From Minisyncoccota bacterium (GTDB taxonomy: Bacteria > Patescibacteriota > Minisyncoccia > Minisyncoccales > Minisyncoccaceae), in the NCBI GenBank assembly GCA_028711945.1, contig JAQTRG010000006.1:1-14626 (forward strand): DNA of 14,626 nucleotides. The letters are read 5' to 3'. Below the pieces are notes generated by a model, which searched no databases, had not been told where the DNA came from, and saw nothing but the letters and a program-made list of their open reading frames with translations. Below are positions 1 through 5,826 of this stretch, one piece after another (within the stretch, counting starts at the first letter, position 1; each line of letters begins with the position of its first letter). Position numbers and translations under genes: made by a program.

Positions 1-329
1 TAAAAGGATTAGCCAGAGAATTAAATATTCCAGTATTAGCTTTATCTCAACTATCAAGAGCTGTTGAAACAAGAACACCAAAGACTCCTAGGCTTTCTGA
101 TTTGAGGGACTCAGGTAGTATCGAACAAGATGCCGACGTTGTTTTATTTATCTATCGTGACGATGTGTACAACGAAAATTCTCCAAGAAAAGGAATCGCC
201 GATATTATTATTGCTAAACACAGGAATGGACCTATTGGCAGAGTTGAATTATTCTTTGATAAACAAAGAACCTGTTTCAGAAACATTGAAACAGGTCGTG
301 ACTTTATAGAGGGAGATGTTGGATTCTAG
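1..329 (+). CDS. dnaB: Replicative DNA helicase DnaB, C-terminal part (5' end outside window)
   Basis: The reading frame is open from base 3, giving 108 residues of the C-terminal RecA-like motor domain of the hexameric replicative helicase, which unwinds DNA ahead of the fork using ATP. The segment has the typical run [10 protein letters not shown] (sensor/H3 region), then [16 protein letters not shown] (the H4 DNA-binding loop region) and [18 protein letters not shown], which carries the KHRNGPxG arginine-finger motif near the C-terminus. The protein ends normally at TAG 327-329, so only the 5' part is missing. The gene converges on rplU and their stop codons overlap by four bases. A perfect inverted repeat in its last codons may be the rplU terminator. 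Family assignment is secure. Confidence 0.96.
   Translation, partial: KGLARELNIPVLALSQLSRAVETRTPKTPRLSDLRDSGSIEQDADVVLFIYRDDVYNENSPRKGIADIIIAKHRNGPIGRVELFFDKQRTCFRNIETGRDFIEGDVGF
270..296 (-). terminator. Probable rplU terminator embedded in dnaB coding sequence
   Basis: ACCTGTTTC (270-278) and GAAACAGGT (288-296) form a perfect 9-bp inverted repeat with a 9-base loop. Read on the minus strand, the hairpin lies 29 bases after the rplU stop and is followed by a T-rich tail (TCTTTGTTT). That is the layout of an intrinsic terminator placed inside the convergent gene. The tail is not a pure T-run, so strength is uncertain. Confidence 0.5.
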
Positions 330-637
330 TTCTTAATATCAACTATTTCTACTTCGGTGTAGGGCTGTTTATGGCCCTTTTTTAGTCTGTATCTTTTTTT
401 TGGTTTGTATTTAAAGATGATAACTTTGTCGTGTCTGTCATGCTTTACTACGTTTCCAGTTACTTTAGCGCCCTTTAGAAAAGGAGCTCCGATTTCTACA
501 TTATTTTCATCAGCAATCAAAAGCACCTCGTCGAACACGATTTTTTCTCCTTCTTTAGCCTCAAGTTTTTCTACTTTAATCTTTTCTCCAGGAGCTACTT
601 TATATTGTTTCCCTCCAGTTTTTATTACTGCTAACAT
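326..637 (-). CDS. rplU: 50S ribosomal protein L21
   Basis: The 103-residue product is the usual size for bL21, which binds 23S rRNA in the large subunit. It starts [14 protein letters not shown] and contains the basic C-terminal segment [20 protein letters not shown], the classic L21 signature. The start is ATG at 635-637. No Shine-Dalgarno is seen; the upstream bases are A/T and C only (TTACACAAAAAC). The gene stands alone here: rpmA, its usual partner, would have to follow the stop but dnaB is there instead. It is expressed from a good promoter about 30 bases upstream. Assignment is secure. Confidence 0.97.
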   Translation of the reverse strand: MLAVIKTGGKQYKVAPGEKIKVEKLEAKEGEKIVFDEVLLIADENNVEIGAPFLKGAKVTGNVVKHDRHDKVIIFKYKPKKRYRLKKGHKQPYTEVEIVDIKN

Positions 638-665
638 GTTTTTGTGTAATTAAATTAACATATTG

Positions 666-694
666 TATATACCATTTTATCAGTTTATAGTCAA
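666..694 (-). promoter_or_regulatory. Promoter of rplU
   Basis: On the minus strand TTGACT (689-694), a 17-bp spacer, then TATATA (666-671) preceded by TGG, giving an extended -10. The predicted start near 659 leaves a leader of about 20 bases without a ribosome binding site. Confidence 0.65.
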
Positions 695-704
695 TAATTT
701 AATG

Positions 705-1673
705 TTATCTTCTGATAAAGATCTCAGACAAGATGAAGGCAATATATACCATAAGGAGGATAGCAGCTTCTTTTTTACTTATCTTGCTGTCATTTTTGAT
801 AAATATAAAGAACAAGAATATGGCTAAGAATGTGAAAATTCTTGCAAGGAAGAACGGAGAGAAATCAGTAATTACTATTGGATTAATAAGAGAAACTATT
901 CCCAAGACTAGAGTTGCTGGAGCAACGATTGTTCCCATAAGGTCTCCCAATATCATCCAATCAACTCCTTTTCTGGCTGAACTGATTGCAAAAAATATCT
1001 CTGGAACACAGTTTCCTAGCCCAACTATAAATATACCTATCAAAGCTATGGGCAAATTAAATGTTATAGCAAAATAACTAGCTGACCTAACGATTCCCTC
1101 AGCAGCAATTATGAATAAGACTATGCTTAAAATAACTTTGAATACTCCATTAAAAGAAGCTTTAAAGCTTTGAGTGATTGTATTTTCGTCTTCACAGATT
1201 TTAGTAAATCTTTCTTTTTTAGAGAATAGCCAAGCAACATATAAAAAGAAGAATAGTATTAAGAGAATTCCATCTATTCTAGAAAGAACGCCATCTCCTA
1301 TCAAAAGAATAGGCAGTATTGCGGCGATAATAGTAAAGAATAAGGTATTGTGAACGGTTTTGCTTTTAGCTGGAATGCCATTTTTAGCAAATATAGCAGC
1401 TAGGGCAATAGACAAAGTTAAATCAACCACATTCCCTCCGATTACATCTCCAAAAGATAATTCAGGAATGCCATGTAATGCTGATGAAATTCCTACAAAT
1501 AGATTTGGCAATGATCCTACAAAAGCCATCACAAGAAAAGAAACAACGAATTCTTTCCATCCTAAATATTTAGCAATTTTTATTAAGCTTTTGACAACCA
1601 GCTCTCCAGAAAAGAAAAATATAAAACAGGAAGCAAGAAAGACTAAAAGATATATAGTAGTTTCATTTATCAT
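705..1673 (-). CDS. CaCA-superfamily cation (sodium/calcium-type) exchanger, divergent
   Basis: The 322-residue, about ten-helix membrane protein has the internal duplication of the Ca2+:cation antiporter superfamily, whose members swap Ca2+ for Na+ or H+ across the membrane. Repeat 1 runs GSLPNLFVGISSALHG...GDVIGGNVVDLT (residues 53-86). Repeat 2 runs GNCVPEIFFAISSARKG...GDLMGTIVAPAT (220-254). They are joined by a hydrophilic loop at 151-172. Compared with the family consensus, residue 57 is Asn where Glu is expected, 84 is Asp, 225 keeps the Glu, and 252 is Pro where an acid or amide is expected. The ion is therefore uncertain. Start ATG 1671-1673. It lies 38 bases after the EamA-type gene, probably the same transcript. 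Family call is good; substrate unknown. Confidence 0.8.
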   Translation of the reverse strand: MINETTIYLLVFLASCFIFFFSGELVVKSLIKIAKYLGWKEFVVSFLVMAFVGSLPNLFVGISSALHGIPELSFGDVIGGNVVDLTLSIALAAIFAKNGIPAKSKTVHNTLFFTIIAAILPILLIGDGVLSRIDGILLILFFFLYVAWLFSKKERFTKICEDENTITQSFKASFNGVFKVILSIVLFIIAAEGIVRSASYFAITFNLPIALIGIFIVGLGNCVPEIFFAISSARKGVDWMILGDLMGTIVAPATLVLGIVSLINPIVITDFSPFFLARIFTFLAIFLFFIFIKNDSKISKKEAAILLMVYIAFILSEIFIRR

Positions 1674-1711
1674 TGTTTTCTTTTTTTATTATATTTATAA
1701 ATAATTTTAAA

Positions 1712-2140
1712 TTAAAATATTGAAATAAGTATTGCTCCTCCGACCATCATAATTACTCCAATTAATTGTTGCCATTTTAAGCTTTCTCCGAGAAACATAA
1801 AAGCAAAAATAGCGACAAAGACTAAGCTCATTCTATCCACAGTGACTACCTTAGTAGCATCTCCATTTTTTAAGGCAAAGAAATAGAAAAGCCAAGACAG
1901 GGCTCCTGCTATTCCAGCTAAACCAATTAAAATCCAATCTTTAAGAAGTATTGATTCAAAAGAGAAGTTGTTGAATTTTTTTAAAGAAATGCTGGTGATA
2001 ATCAAAAAAGCAGCCATTATTATTGAACGAATAGTGGTAGCTAAAGTGGAATCAATATTTTTTAATCCTAGTTTTCCGAAAATGGCAACTAGAGCAGCCA
2101 TTAAAGCGGAAAGTGTTGAATATAATAACCAAGCTTGCAT
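1712..2140 (-). CDS. Single-domain EamA/DMT-superfamily transporter
   Basis: This 142-residue protein is one EamA repeat with about five hydrophobic helices (roughly residues 3-22, 33-51, 67-88, 95-117, 121-142). Typical drug/metabolite transporters carry two fused repeats of about 300 residues, so this half-size protein would need to work as a dimer. Signature-like stretches are ALVAIFGKLGLKNID early and the terminal part FLGESLKWQQLIGVIMMVGG, which matches the conserved EamA 'GE...QxxGxxLIxxG' ending. Start ATG 2138-2140 follows directly after a promoter, so the mRNA may be leaderless. It precedes the CaCA exchanger, with tRNA-Glu upstream. Substrate cannot be told from sequence. Confidence 0.82.
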   Translation of the reverse strand: MQAWLLYSTLSALMAALVAIFGKLGLKNIDSTLATTIRSIIMAAFLIITSISLKKFNNFSFESILLKDWILIGLAGIAGALSWLFYFFALKNGDATKVVTVDRMSLVFVAIFAFMFLGESLKWQQLIGVIMMVGGAILISIF

Positions 2141-2146
2141 ATTATT

Positions 2147-2174
2147 ATTATATTATATCTGTAAATAAATTCAA
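2147..2174 (-). promoter_or_regulatory. Possible promoter of the EamA transporter gene
   Basis: Minus strand: TTGAAT (2169-2174), 16-bp spacer, TATAAT (2147-2152), with a second overlapping TATAAT (2152-2157). A start about seven bases after the -10 would fall on the ATG, giving a leaderless message. The region is very AT-rich, so chance matches are likely. Confidence 0.4.
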
Positions 2175-2208
2175 TTAAAAAATTTGTTTAGTGTTTCTAT
2201 AAAGAGTG

Positions 2209-2280
2209 TGATCCCAACCGGAGTCGAACCGGTGTTATTAGATTGAGAATCTAACGTCCTAACCACTAGACGATGGGACC
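2209..2280 (-). tRNA. tRNA-Glu (anticodon CTC)
   Basis: On the minus strand a complete 72-base cloverleaf can be drawn. The acceptor stem is GGTCCCA/TGGGATC with one G-T pair. The D arm is GTCT-AGTGGTTA-GGAC, the anticodon stem TTAGA/TCTAA with loop TTCTCAA, and the T arm ACCGG-TTCGACT-CCGGT; the discriminator is A. The anticodon at 2245-2247 reads CTC, for GAG codons. The base pattern is that of bacterial tRNA-Glu. The 3' CCA is not encoded (CAC follows the discriminator base) and must be added by nucleotidyltransferase. It sits 28 bases after the ftsI stop, so it is probably cut from the division-gene transcript. Confidence 0.97.
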
Positions 2281-2308
2281 ATGATATATAAAACTAATAA
2301 CATGGAAG

Positions 2309-4024
2309 CTATTTTTTGTCCAAGTTTTCTTCACGATCAGGAGATACTTGCCAGTAATCAAGAATATATTTAGCAATATCGTGAAAAATTGGTACTGCTG
2401 AGTATTCAGATGTTTTTGTTTTGGTAGGATTATCAAGTTTTACCAAAGCGATAAATTGAGGGTCTAAGGCTGGAGCAAAGCCCATAAATGTCTGCCATGT
2501 GTGGTCAGAGTAGCCTGATTGGTTTATTCCTAAAGAACTATATGGAACTTGTGATGTTCCAGTTTTTCCTCCAATCCAATAGCCAGGTATTGCAGCTAGA
2601 TGGCCAAAACCTTTTTCAACAACATTGATTAACATATTTTTAAGTTGTAAGCTGGCTTCGGTTGTAATGACATTATCTTTTAAGACGACAGGCTTTATTA
2701 TCTCTTTGTTTCCTGCTTTATCAATTTCTTTAACTATATATGGTTTCATTAGTTTCCCGCCATTTATAACTGTAGAAAAAGCTCTAATCATTTGTATGGG
2801 AGTTATTCCTATCCCTTGTCCAAAAGAAGCATTAGCAAAATTAACATCTATATTGTTTTGTAGGGCTTTTTTAATTTCTCTATTTTCTGAATAAACTTCT
2901 CCTGCCAAGTCTATTCCTGTTTTTTCAAACAAGCCGAACTTTTTAAGGTAATCGTAGAATTTATTGTGCCCTATTGTGCTTTCAGCAAACATTACTCCGG
3001 TATTGACTGATCCTTGCAATACTTCTGTCATTGTTATTTTCCCCCATACTTTATTAGAATAATTAGAAACTCTATATGTTCCATATTGTGCATATCCTAA
3101 TTTGTCATCAAAAACAGTATCAGGAGTAACTGCTTTTTCATTAATGGCCATAGACATGGTTATGGGTTTGAATATAGATCCAGGTTCAAATAGTTTTTGG
3201 ATAGAGGAATTCTGAAAATTTTCCATCTTTTCATTTTTATAATCATTAGGATTAAAGTTGGGAGATTGAGCCATGGCTATTATTTCTCCGGTATTGGGGT
3301 TCATGATAATAATTTCTCCTCCTTCTGCTCCATATTTTTCTATTCCCTCATTGAGTAATTTTTCTGTCATGAATTGAATATTGTAATCAATAGTTAAAGA
3401 CAAAGAATCTCCGTTTAAAGAATCTTTTTCTGATAATGAGAAAAGAAAATCCCAAGGGTTTTTTTCTTTCTTCTGAAGAGCCACTTCTCCTTTTATTTTT
3501 TCATTGTAATATTCTTCAAGACCATATTGGCCCTTTCCCTCTTCATTGATAAAGCCAATAAGTTGGCTACCTGTATTATTTCTGGGATAATATCTTTTAG
3601 TTTTGTATTCAATGTGTACGCCTTTAATTCCAGCAGCTTCTATCTCTGCTGCTTTTTCCTTGGTTATTACTTTTTCAATGGTTTCATAAAGACTCCCTTC
3701 TTTTTTCATTATGCCTAAAAGATAATTAAAATCTTTATCGATTAATTTTGAAAGCAATTGAGCAGTTGCCTCTTTTTCAGTAATTTCTTCTGGGGAGACA
3801 AAAAGACTTGCTTCTTTTTCAGCCAAAGCTAGAATTTCTCCATTTTTGAAATATACTCCCCCCCTTTCGCCCTCTACTTCAGCAAGAGAATTTTGTTGTC
3901 CTTGGGCCATTGCTTTATAGAAATCACCTTGATTGATTTGTAAATAAAATAAGCGGGATAAAATTATCCCTCCTATTATAAAAATAATACCGACAATAAT
4001 GTTTAGCCTAAAATTATTAACCAT
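2309..4024 (-). CDS. ftsI: Division-specific peptidoglycan transpeptidase (class B PBP, FtsI/PBP3-like)
   Basis: With the ATG at 4022-4024 the protein has 571 residues: one N-terminal membrane helix (about 8-27), a PBP-dimer domain, then the transpeptidase domain. The three penicillin-binding motifs are intact: SIFK (283-286, catalytic serine), SVN (339-341) and KTG (487-489). It should cross-link septal peptidoglycan outside the membrane. The frame stays open up to a TTG at 4058-4060, but that would overlap ftsL by 35 bases. The ATG lies one base after the ftsL stop and puts the membrane helix directly after the start, so I prefer it. The position after ftsL in the dcw cluster fits. A SpoVD-type protein is less likely because no C-terminal PASTA domain is seen. 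Confidence 0.93.
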   Translation of the reverse strand: MVNNFRLNIIVGIIFIIGGIILSRLFYLQINQGDFYKAMAQGQQNSLAEVEGERGGVYFKNGEILALAEKEASLFVSPEEITEKEATAQLLSKLIDKDFNYLLGIMKKEGSLYETIEKVITKEKAAEIEAAGIKGVHIEYKTKRYYPRNNTGSQLIGFINEEGKGQYGLEEYYNEKIKGEVALQKKEKNPWDFLFSLSEKDSLNGDSLSLTIDYNIQFMTEKLLNEGIEKYGAEGGEIIIMNPNTGEIIAMAQSPNFNPNDYKNEKMENFQNSSIQKLFEPGSIFKPITMSMAINEKAVTPDTVFDDKLGYAQYGTYRVSNYSNKVWGKITMTEVLQGSVNTGVMFAESTIGHNKFYDYLKKFGLFEKTGIDLAGEVYSENREIKKALQNNIDVNFANASFGQGIGITPIQMIRAFSTVINGGKLMKPYIVKEIDKAGNKEIIKPVVLKDNVITTEASLQLKNMLINVVEKGFGHLAAIPGYWIGGKTGTSQVPYSSLGINQSGYSDHTWQTFMGFAPALDPQFIALVKLDNPTKTKTSEYSAVPIFHDIAKYILDYWQVSPDREENLDKK

Positions 4025-4025
4025 A

Positions 4026-4325
4026 TTACTTTTGAGCAATAGCGACATTGCTTGAGACAAAAATGTAGTTCAATTTCTTAACTTTTTCAAATCCTTGTTC
4101 CAATACTTTTTCTTCAAGATTTTGTAAGTTCCTATCTTTATTAACAGAAAGTTCTAATTGAGCAGTTTCTTTTTTTAATTCTTTTATTAATTCTGATTTT
4201 TCTCCTACAAAGTAGCTTGTTTCTGTGTATTTTACTATTTGAAAAATATAAAAGCAGGCTAAAAAGATTATTAATCCGGCTGAAATGATGAAAAATCTTT
4301 GGGAATCTGTTTTGGCTATGGTCAT
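4026..4325 (-). CDS. ftsL: FtsL-like small division protein
   Basis: The 99-residue protein has a short cytoplasmic start, one membrane helix (about 11-31) and an extracytoplasmic, charged, heptad-like stretch (about 35-80) that can form a coiled coil. That is the FtsL/DivIC plan: a bitopic scaffold in the FtsQLB-type complex that activates FtsWI. Sequence similarity is too weak to prove it, and the call rests on topology plus its place between rsmH and ftsI, the standard ftsL slot. It begins four bases after the rsmH stop and ends one base before ftsI, so translation is probably coupled. No Shine-Dalgarno. Confidence 0.75.
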   Translation of the reverse strand: MTIAKTDSQRFFIISAGLIIFLACFYIFQIVKYTETSYFVGEKSELIKELKKETAQLELSVNKDRNLQNLEEKVLEQGFEKVKKLNYIFVSSNVAIAQK

Positions 4326-4329
4326 GTTG

Positions 4330-5199
4330 TTATATCTTTATTGCTGCTCTTAATTTTGAAGACCTTGCTCTTGGATTTGATATTGTTTCATCAACCATCG
4401 GAACAATTGGCTTCTTTGTTAATATTTTTAATTCATTGCTCCTCTCTTTTTCTCTTAGAAACTCTTTGACGATTCTATCTTCAAGGGAGTGGAAGGAAAT
4501 GGCTACTAACCTTCCTCCTTTGTCTAAAGCTTCTAAGGCTTGAGGAAGAGCAAGACTTACATTGTCTAATTCTTGATTAACTCTTATTCTCAATGCTTGA
4601 AATGTTCTTGTTGCAAAATGTGGTTTTGCGTGTGTGTACCATCCTGGAACAGCTTGTCTTATTATCTCTACTAGCTGTTGAGTGGTTTTAATCTTTGTCC
4701 TTTTTCTTTCTTCAACTATTTTTTTAGCAATTCTTTTGCTGAAGTTTTCTTCTCCATATTCTCTTATTATTGTTTCAATTTCTCTTTCGTTGAATTCATT
4801 TACTATTTGTTCTGCAGTTATTTCTCCTTTTCCGTAATTCATTATCAATGGTTCATCTTTCTGGAAACTAAATCCTTTTTCACTTTCATCAATATGCCAG
4901 GAAGACATTCCTAAGTCGAAAAGTATTCCCGAAACATTATTGAATCCATTCTGTTTAATAATTTCTTTTAAATTTACATACGAATCATTAATTGGAATCA
5001 ATCTCTCAATTCCTTCGTTGCTTATTTTTTCAAAGATATCTTTATCTACTTCTATTCCTAATACTTTTCCATTGGGTGCTGTTCTTTTTAAAATCTCTTT
5101 AGCGTGTCCTCCTTCGCTTAATGTGCAATCTATGTAATTTTCATTCGGTTTAGGATCAAGATATTCAATTACTTCTTTTAATAATACTGGAATGTGCAT
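4330..5199 (-). CDS. rsmH: 16S rRNA (cytosine1402-N4)-methyltransferase
   Basis: The 289-residue RsmH (MraW) uses S-adenosylmethionine to methylate N4 of C1402 in the decoding centre of 16S rRNA. Visible motifs are HIPVLLKEVIEYL at the start, YIDCTLSEGGHAKEIL (22-37, the SAM site, with SE where most homologues have GG), FDLGMSSWHIDESEKGFSF (94-112), HFATRTFQALRIRVNQEL (194-211) and ISFHSLEDRIVKEFL (234-248). The usual MRMD box is replaced by IMNYG (119-123). Length is slightly below the common 300-315. It starts one base after the mraZ stop, the canonical order of the dcw cluster. Confidence 0.95.
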   Translation of the reverse strand: MHIPVLLKEVIEYLDPKPNENYIDCTLSEGGHAKEILKRTAPNGKVLGIEVDKDIFEKISNEGIERLIPINDSYVNLKEIIKQNGFNNVSGILFDLGMSSWHIDESEKGFSFQKDEPLIMNYGKGEITAEQIVNEFNEREIETIIREYGEENFSKRIAKKIVEERKRTKIKTTQQLVEIIRQAVPGWYTHAKPHFATRTFQALRIRVNQELDNVSLALPQALEALDKGGRLVAISFHSLEDRIVKEFLREKERSNELKILTKKPIVPMVDETISNPRARSSKLRAAIKI

Positions 5200-5200
5200 A

Positions 5201-5632
5201 TTATATTCCCAATTCTTTTAATCCTTCTGCAATATCTTCTACTTGAGTATCAGTTGTCTGCCCATATTTCTGCCACCTGTCTTCATCCCAAATTTCAATT
5301 CTGTCGTATAAGCCAGCTAGTACAGTTTTTTTATCTAACTTGGCATAATCTTTTAAATAATCAGGGATAAGAATTCTACCTAGGCTGTCTAATTTCATAT
5401 CCATTGCTCCCCCCAACATCACTCTTGCAAAACTTCTTGCATTGCCTTGTGACAAAGGAAGTTTGCTTAATTTATCAGCTAAAGCTTCCCACACTTTTTG
5501 TGGGTATAAAAAAAGGCACCCATCAATTCCTCTCGTGAGGACGGCGCCATCAGATAAAACACTTCTAAATTTAGTAGGGATTGTTAATCTCTTCTTTGGG
5601 TCTAAGTTATAATTGTATTGACCAATTATCAT
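5201..5632 (-). CDS. mraZ: MraZ, AbrB-fold transcriptional regulator of the division cluster
   Basis: The 143-residue protein has the two SpoVT/AbrB-like repeats of MraZ: LDPKKRLTIP (10-19) and LDSLGRILIP (81-90), both variants of the family DxKGRxxxP box. In E. coli and mollicutes MraZ forms rings that bind short repeated boxes before its own gene and control the dcw operon. Here it is the first gene of mraZ-rsmH-ftsL-ftsI and is preceded by 10-bp direct repeats that fit that role. It starts at ATG 5630-5632 with no clear Shine-Dalgarno and a leader of about 60 bases. Confidence 0.95.
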   Translation of the reverse strand: MIIGQYNYNLDPKKRLTIPTKFRSVLSDGAVLTRGIDGCLFLYPQKVWEALADKLSKLPLSQGNARSFARVMLGGAMDMKLDSLGRILIPDYLKDYAKLDKKTVLAGLYDRIEIWDEDRWQKYGQTTDTQVEDIAEGLKELGI

Positions 5633-5639
5633 AATTTAC

Positions 5640-5668
5640 TTATCCACAGCGAATTTTAGTTATCCACA
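5640..5668. promoter_or_regulatory. Pair of DnaA-box sequences in the mraZ leader
   Basis: TTATCCACA occurs on the plus strand at 5640-5648 and again at 5660-5668, spaced exactly 20 bp (about two helical turns). Both match the strong E. coli DnaA box TTATNCACA. A third relaxed-consensus copy, TTTTCCACA, lies on the minus strand at 5740-5748, upstream of the promoter. Binding here would place DnaA on both sides of the mraZ promoter. The sequences are seen; the binding is inferred. Confidence 0.6.
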
Positions 5669-5691
5669 CTTTTCCCCACTTGTTAACACTA
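5662..5691 (-). promoter_or_regulatory. Three 10-bp direct repeats, candidate MraZ operator
   Basis: Read on the minus strand, three contiguous decamers begin with NAGTG: TAGTGTTAAC (5682-5691), AAGTGGGGAA (5672-5681) and AAGTGTGGAT (5662-5671). They start just after the predicted transcription start. E. coli MraZ is known to bind TGGGN boxes with 10-bp period and mycoplasma MraZ binds AAAGTG-type repeats, so position, period and sequence fit. The last decamer overlaps a DnaA box. Confidence 0.55.
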
Positions 5692-5698
5692 CACCACC

Positions 5699-5727
5699 AT
5701 TTTATACCACTACTAAATACTTGTCAA
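5699..5727 (-). promoter_or_regulatory. Promoter of the mraZ-rsmH-ftsL-ftsI operon
   Basis: Minus strand TTGACA (5722-5727), 17-bp spacer, TAAAAT (5699-5704): perfect -35 and five of six in the -10. The start would be near 5692, about 60 bases before mraZ. Confidence 0.78.
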
Positions 5728-5781
5728 CCACCCGTCAACTGTGGAAAACTAAGGGCTTATCTATATTTTGTGCTTTAAAGC

Positions 5782-5806
5782 AAAAACACCGCTATAAACG
5801 GTGTTT
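5782..5806 (-). terminator. Intrinsic terminator of the Clp-like operon
   Basis: AAACACCG (5784-5791) and CGGTGTTT (5799-5806) form a perfect 8-bp stem with a 7-base loop. On the minus strand it is followed by a short T-run. It lies 21 bases after the stop of the Clp-like gene and separates it from the mraZ promoter. Confidence 0.85.
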
Positions 5807-5826
5807 GGGGCTCTATATTAGAGGTT

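Noticed and set aside
4025..4060. TTG start at 4058-4060 for ftsI
   Set aside because: It would overlap ftsL by 35 bases and add a non-family extension. The ATG at 4022-4024 is one base after the ftsL stop and places the membrane helix normally.
4678..5137. Plus-strand ORFs of 65-78 codons opposite rsmH
   Set aside because: They are shadows of a secure gene, with Phe/Ser-rich composition typical of antisense frames.
5633..5826. Chromosomal replication origin, given the DnaA boxes
   Set aside because: Only three boxes, no dnaA or dnaN nearby, and an ordinary promoter accounts for the region. Transcriptional control is the simpler reading, though a skew plot of the whole genome would decide.
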